A stretch of 64,000 nucleotides of DNA from an uncultured Bacteroidia bacterium (GCA_903904515.1 CAIVCR010000049.1:1-64000), one strand, 5' to 3'. Positions 1 to 9,651 are shown, counted from the stretch's first letter. Numbers and translations are program-made. Notes: generated by a model from the letters alone, not told the origin.

Positions 1-3000
1 ACAAGCTGCCTGGCCATTTCATAGGCAAGTTGTCCACCCATTGAGAAACCTGCCAAGGCATAAGATCCTGAATTATCAATTTTCAGGATCTCTTCATTAT
101 AGTAAGCTGCTATATCTTCGATGGTATAGAGCGGATCATCTTCTCCGTCGAGTCCCTTTGCCTGAAGTCCGAATACCGGCTGATCAGGATCTAATCCGGC
201 TACGATAGTTGTATAAAGCAACAGGTTCAGACCTGCGCCATGTACCAGATATAGTGGTTTCTTTGTCCCTTTTGAACGGATTGGAACCAACGATCCCCAA
301 TGAACCCGATCTGTTTTTTTATCGAGGAGTTCCGCCATATCGTGTATGTTGCTATGGTCGAACAGGACGGCAAGTGGTAACCTGGTGCCAAGTTGTTTCT
401 CGATTTTTACCATGAGGGTAACGGCAATCATCGAATGACCCCCTATTTCGAAAAAGTCCTCGTCTGTCCCGATCTGTTTGATCTTAAGCACATCAGACCA
501 GATCGCTGCAAGTTTTTTTTCCGTTTCCGTTTTGGGTTCAATATATTCTTTGGCCTGTTGCGGAGCTTCAACAGGAGATGGCAGCAATTTGCGATCGATT
601 TTTCCATTTGGCGTCAATGGGAACTGTTCGATAAAAACAAATGCCGAAGGGACCATATAATCTGGGATTTTGGTTTTGAGGAACTGACGAAGTTCCGTAA
701 TATCAACCTTCTCATCTTCCCGAATAATATAGGCTACCAGTCTTTTATCACCCGGAGTATCTTCCCGCACAATGGTTACATTGTTTTTGATGGTCCCAAA
801 CTGAGAGATTGCTGACTCAATTTCGCCAAGTTCAATCCTGAACCCTCGGATTTTAACCTGTGAATCGACCCTGTTCAAAAATTCAAGCTTCCCTTCCTCA
901 GTTTGCTGCACCAGGTCACCTGTCCGGTACATGCGTGCACCGGGAATATCTGAAAACGGATCAGGAATGAACTTTTCCTGCGTCATGGCTGGCAGGTTAT
1001 AATAACCCCTTGCCAGACCATCACCCCCAATAAATAATTCCCCCGGATACCCGATGGGAACAGGGAGAAATTCACTGTTTAAAACATAAATAAAGGTATT
1101 GTCAATCGGTTTACCCAGATTGATATATCCAATTTTGTCGTTCTCATCCACCTCGACTTTTTCAACAGTTGACCAGACTGTCGTTTCAGTAGGTCCATAC
1201 ATGTTCCACAGTTCTCCACACTTACTGATCAAATCATACGCGAGATCCTTTGGCATAGCCTCACCACCGCAGAGAATTTTAAGTCCCTTTGCACCATCCC
1301 ATTCGGCTGAATTCAACATCCGGAAGGTGACCGGTGTAGCCTGCAGAATGGTAGCCTTCGATTCTTCAATTTTTTGAATAAGCAGATCGGGGTTCATTGA
1401 GGTCTCCTGGCTTGCCACAAAGATCGAAGCGCCATACAAAATGGGAAGGTACATCTCAAGACCGGCAATATCAAATGAAATTGTTGTTACTGCAAGGATC
1501 ACATCGTCAGGGGTAATGCCGGGTTGTTTCGCCATGGAGGCCAGAAAATTCACAACGGAGAAGTGTTCAAGCTGAACACCCTTCGGTTTACCCGTCGATC
1601 CTGAGGTATAAATCAGATAAGCTATCGTATTTGGAGTAACCGAAAAGCTTGTGTTTTCTCCTGAATAGTGCTGATACGATTCGTACTCTTCAATAAAAAT
1701 ATTCTTAGTTTCGGTTTGAGGGAGACTTTCGAGTAATTTCTTTTCAGTGATCATCAGTGCAGGATTCCCATCTTCCAGAATAAGGGCAAGCCGGTCTTTA
1801 GGATAGATCGGATCGAGCGGGATATAGGTGCATCCTGCCTTTAAAACAGCCAGTAGCGCAACAAGGATATCGGTACTCCGTTCCATACAGATACTTACCA
1901 AAGAACCTTCCACCGCACCTGAATCGTGCAGATACCTGGCCAGCTTATTGGCCTTCTCATTCAGTTCTGTATAAGTAATCGCTTTATTATCATCACGGAT
2001 GGCAATGATACCCGGTGTTTTTAATACCTGCTCTTCGAAGAGTTCATGAATACACTTCTCACGCGGAAATTCAACCGTTGTTGTATTCCATTCTCCAAGG
2101 ATTACCTCCTTCTCTTTTTCAGTCAGAATCGGAATCTGCCTGATTTTTTGTTCCGGATTTTGCATCAGGCTGCTCACCATTTGAAGAAAATGGCCGGCCA
2201 TCCGCTCCATGCGGCTCCTTTTAAACAGGTTGGTATTGTATTCAAGTACGCAGTTCAGGCTCCCTTTGGTTTCATAAATGTGCAACGAAAAATCAAACTG
2301 AGCAATATGCCTGCGCTTATCGACCCATTCCATCATTGAGCCGCCCAGGGAGATCTCTTCATCAAACATATTGAGCAGGTTAAACATTACCTGGAAGAGC
2401 GGAGAAATATTAGGTGTTCTGGTAACATGAAGCGCTTCTACAATCCGGTCGATTGGCAGGTTCTGGTTGTCGTAGGCTTCATAGAATTTTTTCCTGCACA
2501 TTTCGAACATCTCCGGAAAAGTCATCTGATCAAGTGGAGTTATCCGCATCGGAAAATTATTGATAAACATCCCTGCAACAGACTCTTGTTCTTCCAATGT
2601 TCTGCCGGCAATTGGGATTCCAATCAGAAATTCCTCCTGGGAAGCATACCTGGAAATCAAGGTATTAAATACAGAGAGCATGGTAACAAAAAGAGAGCCT
2701 TTGTTCTGCTGACTGAAGTGTTGCAATTGTTTGGTCGTTTCCTTATCAATGGTGAATTGAACCTCATCGCCATCATAGGTTTGATTTTTGGGCCGTTGAA
2801 AATCCATTGGGAGTTGCAATAATTCAGGCGCCCCCTTTAATTCGTTAATCCAGTAATCAAGCTGTTTACTGCTCTCCTCGCCAGATAACCATTCATTCTG
2901 CCAGATTGCAAAATCGGGATATGTTATTGGCAATTCAGGGAGAATAACGTGAGTTTTTTCCTTCAACGCATTGTATATCAATCCAAGTTCATCAATCAGG

Positions 3001-6000
3001 ATTTTTACAGACCAACCATCTGTAATGGCGTGGTGTATGTTGAACAGAAGCATCCTATGTGTTGGAGATAATTTAAGTAATTTGAAGATGAAAAGCGGCC
3101 CGGTTTCCAGATCAAAAAGGTGCCTGTCATTCTCATGGGAATGTTTTTCCGCCTGGATTGACTTTTCAGCTTCTGAAAAGTGCTCCAGATTTTCAACCGT
3201 CAATCTGAACGGGTCAGTTTTGACGATTTTCTGAACAGGTTCGCCATCTGTAGTCTGAATGACTGTTCTGAGCGAGGCGTGTCTGCAAATAAGTATATCA
3301 ATGCTTTTTTCAAGAATTATATCATCCAGCTCACCCAGGATACTGTATTCAAATGGCATGTTGTATGCCCTTCCACCTGGTTCAAAATTTTCAACAAACC
3401 AAAGTCTCTTCTGCCCTGGGGAGAGCGGAAATACATTGGTATCATATTCATGATGCGGAATAGTTTGGGTTGACTCTGTTGAAGAATCTGCGATCCTCTG
3501 GTTCTTAATCTCTTTTTTAATTTCTACAATAGTCTGCTTTATAAATAACGTTGAGAGCGTTATCTTAATGTGCAGGACTTTTTTAATTCTGGTGATAATC
3601 ATGGCAGCTACCAATGAATTACCGCCTAACTCAAAGAAATTATCGTTTATCCCGATATTTTCCATTTTAAGAACTTCAGACCAGATCTCGACAAGTTGTT
3701 TTCCCAATTTAGTAACGGGAGCAACGTATTCAGCCGATACCTGACTTGCAGTTTCTACCGGAGCGGGTAAAAGTTTTCGATCCACTTTACCGTTGAGTGT
3801 AACGGGAAATTTTTCCATCGTTACAAAAGTTGCCGGAACCATATAATCGGGAAGCCTGGTAGCCAGAAAATGTTTCAGTTCTACCAGGTCAATTTTCTGG
3901 TTCTCCTTCAGAATAATATACCCAACAAGCTTTTTATCGCCGGGGATATCTTCCCGCACAATAACCACATTGTCTTTGACAACATCATATTGAGCAACTG
4001 CAGATTCAATCTCTCCGAGTTCAATCCGGAAACCCCTGATTTTAACCTGGGTATCAAGCCGGTTGAGGAAAACCATATTCCCGTCGTTGAAATAGGTTAC
4101 AAGGTCACCCGTTTTATAGATTTTCTCTTCAGGTGTTTTTCCAAAAGGATTTATAATGAACCGTTCGTTGGTTTGATCAGGAAGATTGAGATAACCGGGG
4201 GAGATTCCGTCGCCCCCGATGTAAAGTTCACCTGGAATCCCAATTGGGACCGGCACCAATTTTTTGTTCAGAATATAACAGGTTGTATTGTCCAGAGGCC
4301 GGCCTATAGGGACATATCCCTCTCCGAGAGTATCGGCCATCGTGTTGTTTCGGACAACTGAGTAAATCGCAGTTTCGGTGGGACCGTAAGAGTTCCAGAC
4401 ACCTGCACAACGTGGAAGTAACTCCCGCACGAGCTCCTTGGGAAGCGCTTCTCCGCCGATGATCAGTTTGAGGTCTTTCTTCCCTCGCCAGTCATTAATC
4501 ATTAACATTTTAAAGGTTACCGGAGTAGCCTGAAATACAGTCGCCTTGCTTGATACCATCTTTTCTGAAAGCAAATCCATGTCGGTTGCTGTCTCCTGGG
4601 TGGCAATCAAAAGTTTTGCCCCGATGAAAAGTGGCATATACATCTCAAGTTCCGCAATATCGAACGAAATAGTTGTAACTGCCAATAGGATATCCTGGAC
4701 CGTAAAGCTCAACAGCCGCGTCATCGAATTTACCAGGTTGACCACCGCATGCTGGTTCACCGGAACACCTTTAGGTTTGCCCGTTGAACCCGAGGTGTAA
4801 AGAATGTATCCCGGCTTGGCAGCATTTCCAAATGAAAGATTATCAGCTGGTTCCTTACTGTATGCGGCCCTGTCATCAATGAAGATTATCTTGCTGTCAG
4901 TTTCAGGAACTGAATCTGACAGGGCATGTTGTGTGAGCATGATCACCGGTTTTGCATCATCGACGATCAGGAATAACCGTGCTTTGGGGTAGATCGGGTC
5001 GAGTGGGAGATAGGTGGCCCCTGTTTTGGAAATAGCCAGTAACCCGATGATCATATCAAAACCACGTTCCACAAAAAGGGCGACCGAATTATCTTCATGA
5101 GCCCCTTGTTTGGAAAGATATCCAGCCAACCGGTTAGCTGATTCGTTTAATTCAGTATAGGTAATCTGCTCCCCTTCACACTCTACTGCAATCGCGTTGG
5201 GGGTTCTTAGTACCTGCTCTTCAAACCGGTGGTGGATACATTTGTCTTTGGGAAGATCGGTTTGGGTGTTATTCCACACATTCAGAATCAGATGCTCTTC
5301 TTCCTTGGTGAGAAGCGGCACCTTAAGCACGGCAATCTGGGGATTTTCAGTGACAGCTTTAAGAATGGTTGCATAATGACCACCAAGTCTTACAATCGAC
5401 TCTTCAGCAAAAAGTTCCTTATTGTAGGTTACGAAACATTCCAGAGATGTATCACTCGTTTGAATATGTAATGCAAGATCGAATCCTCCATTTTCTTCAG
5501 ATTGAACTGGCAATTCTGCTGATTCGGAATGAAGTTCAAAAAGTACATTATAGAGATCTGTTGGTTTGGACGCCTCATTTCCCTTGATTTCCTGAGTCAA
5601 TTTTTCATCAAAAATTACCTGATTTTTGTGAGCTGAATTCAGTTTGTTTTTAATGAATGCCAATGATCCGGCAAAGGTTGACTCATCCTGAAAAAGGAAT
5701 CTGATGGGTAATTGCATTGCAGGGCTGACCTTCGATTCATTAGCTGAATTAGTTCCCCAAGGTACTCCGACAACAAAATCTTCCTGGGAAGAATATCTCA
5801 TCAGCAGAAGGCCGAAAGCAGTCAGTAAGCTTGACTGCAAATCTGAAAAACCTGTTCTATCGGCATAGGTAAGCTTTTTGATCTGTTTCAGGTTAATCGA
5901 AAAATGGTGCTCTGCTTTGATAAACTTCTGATTTTGCGTTCTGCTGAAATCGGTTGGGATCTGAACCAATCCCGGAGCATTAGTTAATTCATTTTTCCAA

Positions 6001-6044
6001 TATTCCTTTTGAATCATAATGTCATTTGATTGATGATTTGACAT
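1..6044 (-). CDS. Two-module nonribosomal peptide synthetase, 3' end outside window
   Basis: The frame stays open from the ATG at 6044 to the left edge (about 2014 residues seen). Domain order: C-terminal lobe of a condensation domain (residues 5-240), adenylation domain 1 (about 248-760, with YTSGSTGKPKG and SYGPTET), carrier domain 1 (GGNSL, Ser near 808), full condensation domain (about 870-1290, active site HHAITDGWS near 1002, LCL-like), adenylation domain 2 (about 1312-1820, MYGPTET), carrier domain 2 (GGHSM near 1870), and a thioesterase from about 1930 with nucleophile motif GFSMGG near 2001. The rest of the thioesterase is beyond the window. The start is forced by an in-frame TAA at 6060-6062, six codons upstream, so no HHxxxDG lobe precedes it. 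By family logic it would release a dipeptide or an oligomer of one. It is the last visible gene of a polysaccharide cluster, which suggests a peptide decoration or a co-regulated peptide. Product unknown. Confidence 0.93.
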   Translation of the reverse strand, partial: MSNHQSNDIMIQKEYWKNELTNAPGLVQIPTDFSRTQNQKFIKAEHHFSINLKQIKKLTYADRTGFSDLQSSLLTAFGLLLMRYSSQEDFVVGVPWGTNSANESKVSPAMQLPIRFLFQDESTFAGSLAFIKNKLNSAHKNQVIFDEKLTQEIKGNEASKPTDLYNVLFELHSESAELPVQSEENGGFDLALHIQTSDTSLECFVTYNKELFAEESIVRLGGHYATILKAVTENPQIAVLKVPLLTKEEEHLILNVWNNTQTDLPKDKCIHHRFEEQVLRTPNAIAVECEGEQITYTELNESANRLAGYLSKQGAHEDNSVALFVERGFDMIIGLLAISKTGATYLPLDPIYPKARLFLIVDDAKPVIMLTQHALSDSVPETDSKIIFIDDRAAYSKEPADNLSFGNAAKPGYILYTSGSTGKPKGVPVNQHAVVNLVNSMTRLLSFTVQDILLAVTTISFDIAELEMYMPLFIGAKLLIATQETATDMDLLSEKMVSSKATVFQATPVTFKMLMINDWRGKKDLKLIIGGEALPKELVRELLPRCAGVWNSYGPTETAIYSVVRNNTMADTLGEGYVPIGRPLDNTTCYILNKKLVPVPIGIPGELYIGGDGISPGYLNLPDQTNERFIINPFGKTPEEKIYKTGDLVTYFNDGNMVFLNRLDTQVKIRGFRIELGEIESAVAQYDVVKDNVVIVREDIPGDKKLVGYIILKENQKIDLVELKHFLATRLPDYMVPATFVTMEKFPVTLNGKVDRKLLPAPVETASQVSAEYVAPVTKLGKQLVEIWSEVLKMENIGINDNFFELGGNSLVAAMIITRIKKVLHIKITLSTLFIKQTIVEIKKEIKNQRIADSSTESTQTIPHHEYDTNVFPLSPGQKRLWFVENFEPGGRAYNMPFEYSILGELDDIILEKSIDILICRHASLRTVIQTTDGEPVQKIVKTDPFRLTVENLEHFSEAEKSIQAEKHSHENDRHLFDLETGPLFIFKLLKLSPTHRMLLFNIHHAITDGWSVKILIDELGLIYNALKEKTHVILPELPITYPDFAIWQNEWLSGEESSKQLDYWINELKGAPELLQLPMDFQRPKNQTYDGDEVQFTIDKETTKQLQHFSQQNKGSLFVTMLSVFNTLISRYASQEEFLIGIPIAGRTLEEQESVAGMFINNFPMRITPLDQMTFPEMFEMCRKKFYEAYDNQNLPIDRIVEALHVTRTPNISPLFQVMFNLLNMFDEEISLGGSMMEWVDKRRHIAQFDFSLHIYETKGSLNCVLEYNTNLFKRSRMERMAGHFLQMVSSLMQNPEQKIRQIPILTEKEKEVILGEWNTTTVEFPREKCIHELFEEQVLKTPGIIAIRDDNKAITYTELNEKANKLARYLHDSGAVEGSLVSICMERSTDILVALLAVLKAGCTYIPLDPIYPKDRLALILEDGNPALMITEKKLLESLPQTETKNIFIEEYESYQHYSGENTSFSVTPNTIAYLIYTSGSTGKPKGVQLEHFSVVNFLASMAKQPGITPDDVILAVTTISFDIAGLEMYLPILYGASIFVASQETSMNPDLLIQKIEESKATILQATPVTFRMLNSAEWDGAKGLKILCGGEAMPKDLAYDLISKCGELWNMYGPTETTVWSTVEKVEVDENDKIGYINLGKPIDNTFIYVLNSEFLPVPIGYPGELFIGGDGLARGYYNLPAMTQEKFIPDPFSDIPGARMYRTGDLVQQTEEGKLEFLNRVDSQVKIRGFRIELGEIESAISQFGTIKNNVTIVREDTPGDKRLVAYIIREDEKVDITELRQFLKTKIPDYMVPSAFVFIEQFPLTPNGKIDRKLLPSPVEAPQQAKEYIEPKTETEKKLAAIWSDVLKIKQIGTDEDFFEIGGHSMIAVTLMVKIEKQLGTRLPLAVLFDHSNIHDMAELLDKKTDRVHWGSLVPIRSKGTKKPLYLVHGAGLNLLLYTTIVAGLDPDQPVFGLQAKGLDGEDDPLYTIEDIAAYYNEEILKIDNSGSYALAGFSMGGQLAYEMARQL

Positions 6045-6153
6045 GGCTCTATGTTTAAGTTATTTTTAGGTCGTTTTATTTTAGGCAATGAACTCGATTA
6101 TAAATTTTCCCTCTGAAATAAAAGCAATAGTTGAATATTTGTGAAATGAGTGT

Positions 6154-6176
6154 GAGTCTGACTCCAGGTCAGGCTC
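6154..6176 (-). other. Perfect-stem hairpin between acetyltransferase and NRPS genes
   Basis: A 9-bp stem (6154-6162 with 6168-6176, one G-T pair) encloses a 5-base loop. It lies just after the acetyltransferase stop and about 110 bp before the NRPS start. It has no T-run on the minus strand, so it is not a classic intrinsic terminator. It could be an RNA processing or stabilising element, or a partial attenuator between the two genes. The role is inference. Confidence 0.4.
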
Positions 6177-6188
6177 ATTCTATCCCCA

Positions 6189-6803
6189 TTAAACCCGCTC
6201 CCAAACACCTTTTTCAGGATTATATTGCTTAATCACCTTTGCAGGATTTCCGGCTGCAACAGAAAATGGGGGAACATCCTTTGTAACCACTGAACCTGCA
6301 GCAACAACAGCATGCTTTCCGATTGTTACTCCGGCTACTACGACAACATTTGCACCAATCCAGGCCTGATCTTCAACCGTTATTTGTTTTTTAGTCACCG
6401 GCTGTTTATATATTGGAATCGTAATGTCTTCATAACCATGATTAAGACCGGACATTACAATATTTTGTGCCAGAATCACATCATTTCCAATTGTTACCGG
6501 CCCTATCAGAACATTACTCATCCCGATGCGTGAACGCTTTCCGATCAAAACATCACCCACACCGTTGTTTATCGTGCAGAAATCTTCGATGGTTGAATTG
6601 TCATCCAGAACAAAGTTATTGAATGGCATCACGTCAACACGACTAAATTTGCAGATCCGCGCATTTTTACCTTTTTTATGTTTGAACGGGTTCAGGAACA
6701 ATTTCACCCACAGGCGAGGTCTTGCCTGATTTTTTGGCATCATACAATCCAAAACAAATTGTTTCAGCTTAGGGTTAGCTTTTATTTTTTCAACTAGGCT
6801 CAT
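6189..6803 (-). CDS. Hexapeptide-repeat O-acetyltransferase (WbbJ/maltose acetyltransferase type)
   Basis: A 204-residue protein whose residues 65-190 form imperfect hexapeptide repeats of the left-handed beta-helix fold (for example VLIGPVTIGNDVI and ITVEDQAWIGANVVV), ending in the family's usual AAGNPAKV segment. His122 in GLNHGYED sits where the catalytic His of acetyl-CoA-dependent xylosyl/sugar O-acetyltransferases is found. The N-terminal 40 residues are basic and helical, without a signal peptide, so it should act in the cytoplasm on a sugar nucleotide or lipid-linked sugar. It is in the same direction as the glycosyltransferases upstream and the NRPS downstream, so it probably acetylates the polysaccharide repeat unit. 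The acceptor cannot be read from the sequence. The 368-bp gap upstream of it carries repeats. Confidence 0.85.
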   Translation of the reverse strand: MSLVEKIKANPKLKQFVLDCMMPKNQARPRLWVKLFLNPFKHKKGKNARICKFSRVDVMPFNNFVLDDNSTIEDFCTINNGVGDVLIGKRSRIGMSNVLIGPVTIGNDVILAQNIVMSGLNHGYEDITIPIYKQPVTKKQITVEDQAWIGANVVVVAGVTIGKHAVVAAGSVVTKDVPPFSVAAGNPAKVIKQYNPEKGVWERV

Positions 6804-6890
6804 AAAATTGTTTTTATGATAAGAAAATAATAAGAACTTTAATATTTAATTCTAAATCTTAAATAATGAGAATATTATAAGGATGGTATT

Positions 6891-6974
6891 TACCAAACTA
6901 TCGGTGCTACGCATCTACCAAACTGCCGGTGCTACGCACCTACCAAACTATCGGTGTTGCGCACCTACCAAACA
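6891..6974. repeat. Tandem 25-bp repeat, three copies plus a partial fourth
   Basis: Units lie at 6891-6915, 6916-6940 and 6941-6965, followed by a partial copy of 9 bp. Each begins with taccaaact and ends in gcgcacc or gctacgcatc/gctacgcacc; units differ at one to three positions. The unit is not a multiple of three and there is no open frame through it. It looks like an intergenic repeat family rather than part of a gene. Confidence 0.85.
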
Positions 6975-6977
6975 AAA

Positions 6978-7044
6978 GCCGTGTAACGGCGCAAGTATGT
7001 TAACAAACAAATCACAAAGGAGAGAGCCTTAGCCGCATAGCGGC
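6978..7044. repeat. Two REP-like short palindromes
   Basis: gccgtgtaacggc (6978-6990) and gccgcatagcggc (7032-7044) are each 5-bp arms around a 3-base loop, and they share the GCCGY..RCGGC form. Short GC-rich palindromes in an otherwise A/T-rich gap resemble REP-type elements. No RAYT transposase is in the window, so the assignment is by form only. Confidence 0.55.
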
Positions 7045-7171
7045 GACAGAACGAATTTTCAATAAATGCCAAAACAAAAACACCACATTATAAAAGTAAT
7101 AAGAACAATATATCTTTTCTATTGCTTATATTCATCTAATTCGTATTTTGAGGTAATTCCCATGATCGAAT

Positions 7172-8380
7172 TTAACTTGATCTCCCACTTTTTTTCACTG
7201 CCTCCACTGCTTTTGATATCTCCAAAACATTATTCTCCCATGTATGGTGTTTGGCGAATTGTTCCCGGCTAAAGTGAAGCTGATCAGAGTCTTCCAGAAG
7301 GGCTTTGTCGATACATTCAATATATTCCTCCCTGGTTTCGGCGAGATAGGTAAAATCAGCAAAGACGCTCATCGCCTCAGTTTTTGTTGCTACCGTTGGT
7401 TTGCCCATTGCCAGGTATTCATCAATTTTCCTCGGGTAGTTACCAATAGTTACAGGGCTTAAAATCTGAGGATTAATAGCCACATCAAAATAATTAAGGT
7501 AGGAGGGGAGCTCACTTCCCATTTTATTTCCCAGGAAATGAACGTTTGGCAGCTGATGTAACCTGCTTGTTTTGAATGCATCATCCTCGGGACCTACAAG
7601 AACAATACTCCAATCAGGACGGTTTTCTGCAATGTATTCAAGAACCTGAATATCAAGACGCAGGGAAAGCAAAGCCCCGATATAGCCTATAATGGGTTTC
7701 TTAACAGGCTGAATATCTGATGGAACAACAGTAACCAGGCTGGAATCGAACAGACTGACATCGCATCCCTGCCCAACATAAAATGAGTTTGGATTGAATT
7801 CCCGCGCCAAAGAAGCGAGATAGGTTGAATTGGCAACAACGAGGTCGGCTTTTTTCATGTGCAGCGCTTCGAGCCTTACTCCCTGTTTTTTCCAGTAATC
7901 TACCGCGATCAGGTTATCCCGCGTATAATAAATATAGGTTTCAGGGTTCAGGAATTCCTTCAGATAAAAACTACGGAACATATCGCTGTCGTTAAAAATC
8001 AGATAATCCTTAAACCCAAGAAAATTGATAGCAATCCTGATCTGTTTGGCGAACCGTTTATTATTTATCCTGTTCATCCAGTCAAACACGAGGGGTGATC
8101 CGATCCAATTAATTGATTCGATTATTGTTGCGGGAAATAAATTCCACAGATTGGCCGAATGCTCAACTAATTCCGGTCTTCCGGTTTTGACAATCTTAAT
8201 TCTTTTTTTGATCCGCTCTGATTTTCGCTCCCTGAACATTGAGATCCTGTCCAATGGGGAGTTAACGTAGAGCACCCGGTTGTTTTTGGCAAGCTCCTGG
8301 GCAATATTTTTGCAGTTGCTTCCAATCTCAATATCCCAGGCCTGGATGCCAACAACGATAATGTCGCGATTTTGTAACAT
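7172..8380 (-). CDS. Glycosyltransferase, GT4/GT1-like family
   Basis: About 402 residues starting MLQNRDIIVVG. The longer frame reaches 8443, but those extra codons would overlap the upstream gene. The ATG at 8380 lies two bases after that gene's stop and opens directly into the first beta strand, so it is preferred. The C-terminal half carries the GT-B nucleotide-sugar region (PRKIDEYLAMGKPTVAT near residues 337-353), and the N-terminal half has the layout of proteins that read a sugar acceptor. No membrane segments are seen, so it probably works at the inner face of the membrane. It is translationally coupled to the GT4 gene upstream. Donor and acceptor are unknown. Confidence 0.88.
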   Translation of the reverse strand: MLQNRDIIVVGIQAWDIEIGSNCKNIAQELAKNNRVLYVNSPLDRISMFRERKSERIKKRIKIVKTGRPELVEHSANLWNLFPATIIESINWIGSPLVFDWMNRINNKRFAKQIRIAINFLGFKDYLIFNDSDMFRSFYLKEFLNPETYIYYTRDNLIAVDYWKKQGVRLEALHMKKADLVVANSTYLASLAREFNPNSFYVGQGCDVSLFDSSLVTVVPSDIQPVKKPIIGYIGALLSLRLDIQVLEYIAENRPDWSIVLVGPEDDAFKTSRLHQLPNVHFLGNKMGSELPSYLNYFDVAINPQILSPVTIGNYPRKIDEYLAMGKPTVATKTEAMSVFADFTYLAETREEYIECIDKALLEDSDQLHFSREQFAKHHTWENNVLEISKAVEAVKKSGRSS

Positions 8381-8382
8381 GA

Positions 8383-9534
8383 CTATTGATTTTTTTCCAT
8401 TCCCCGATAAATTTCCAGCACATGTTCTGCCATGGCTTTCCATGAAAATTTGGCAGCCTGAAGCAATCCTTTACCGATTAACGCAGCTTTTAATTCCGGC
8501 TCAGACTGAATGCTGATCATAGCCGCAGTAATCTCTTCGGGTTTATAGGGATCGATAATCAAAGCAGCATCACCAGCTACTTCAGGCATTGATGAAGTAT
8601 TTGAGGTGATCACCGGCACTCCACACCCCATTGCTTCGAGCATTGGGATACCAAAACTCTCGCGAAGTGATGGATAAAGGAAAAGCTCACATTGGCAATA
8701 TATCGTGGGGAGATCGGTATTAACTACGTAACCAGTGAGTACAATCTGATTAATTAATTCCCTGTCTCCGATTTCATCAAGTAGTTTTTCAAGCTCAGGC
8801 CTGTCATAGTCAAGCATAACCAATTTAATATCCAATCCGGTTTGCTTCAAAAAATCAGAATAGGCTTTGAGCGCACCTTTTGTATTTTTCTTTGGATCGG
8901 TATTTCCAAGGAAGAAAAAATAGTGGTCCGGCAAATGGTATTTATCCTTTACACGTTTTAATTCAAGAGGCTCAGTTACCGGTTTAAAATGTTCACTTAC
9001 ACCGTTATAAACAGCTTCAAGACGGGAGTCACTTCCCATTCCAAAGAATTGTCCGATCCGGTTTTTCTCAAAATTGGAAACAGTAATTATTTTCCTGCTT
9101 TTCCTGACAATTTTTGGAACAAATATTTTTCGGTAAGCATTGCCAAATTTCTGATAAAGGCTTCCTGTTCCCCTGAGAATTTTCAAATAGCTGCTCTCCA
9201 TGTAGATTATGTCATGAAGGGTAACCACCAGCGGAATTGAGGTAAAGATTGGCGCTGTATTGCTTGTACAATGGAGAAGCTGGCAGCCCAATTTTTTTGC
9301 AGCACGGGGCAGCGCGATCTGTTCCCAGAGCGGATAAAAACCCCCTTCCAGTTTTACGATCTTAAAATTGGCGGTCTCCCTGATCACTGTATCGTCCACA
9401 TCGGGCTTTACAAAAATGAGGTATTCATTTTCAGTATCTATGGTCTGGAGATTGCGGATTAACTCCAATGCAACCATGTCCATACCATGCTTTTTCTTTC
9501 GAAATATGCGTTGTGCTTCAATACCTATCTTCAT
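8383..9534 (-). CDS. Glycosyltransferase family 4 (group 1), mannosyltransferase-like
   Basis: A 383-residue GT-B enzyme. It starts MKIGIEAQRIFRKKKHGMD, with the Gly-rich acceptor-side loop, and has the family's nucleotide-sugar motif E-x7-E as RESFGIPMLEAMGCGVPVI near residues 288-306. The segment FFLGNTDPKKN near 205 fits the phosphate-binding strand-loop of the C-terminal lobe. It is soluble or peripheral, with no signal peptide. It stops two bases before the next glycosyltransferase starts, and a 117-bp gap separates it from the acyltransferase upstream. It should add one sugar to the lipid-linked repeat unit; the sugar cannot be told from sequence. Confidence 0.92.
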   Translation of the reverse strand: MKIGIEAQRIFRKKKHGMDMVALELIRNLQTIDTENEYLIFVKPDVDDTVIRETANFKIVKLEGGFYPLWEQIALPRAAKKLGCQLLHCTSNTAPIFTSIPLVVTLHDIIYMESSYLKILRGTGSLYQKFGNAYRKIFVPKIVRKSRKIITVSNFEKNRIGQFFGMGSDSRLEAVYNGVSEHFKPVTEPLELKRVKDKYHLPDHYFFFLGNTDPKKNTKGALKAYSDFLKQTGLDIKLVMLDYDRPELEKLLDEIGDRELINQIVLTGYVVNTDLPTIYCQCELFLYPSLRESFGIPMLEAMGCGVPVITSNTSSMPEVAGDAALIIDPYKPEEITAAMISIQSEPELKAALIGKGLLQAAKFSWKAMAEHVLEIYRGMEKNQ

Positions 9535-9651
9535 ACAAATATCTCTTTAAATCATGAATTGTACTCAAATAACCTGGCAGGATCCTTTGCCTATAGTTGA
9601 TAAAAGGTTAAAGTTGTTGAATAAGACATTTTTTATGGCTGAATCTTTAGA

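Larger units (their letters stand above)
6804..7171. other. Gene-free gap with repeats and small palindromes
   Basis: This 368-bp gap between two minus-strand genes contains no supported gene. It holds three tandem 25-bp repeats and two GC-rich palindromes, described separately. The remainder is A/T-rich and featureless. Confidence 0.7.

Noticed and set aside
393-815. A 140-codon open frame on the plus strand, and several similar ones up to 5587
   Set aside because: They lie opposite the NRPS reading frame, whose conserved motifs are continuous across the region. They have no start signals or recognisable domains.
6891-6974. CRISPR-like repeat
   Set aside because: The 25-bp units are directly adjacent without spacers.
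8381-8443. Extended N-terminus of the glycosyltransferase at 7172
   Set aside because: It overlaps the coding end of the upstream gene and shows no similarity to the family. The ATG at 8380 directly precedes the first strand.
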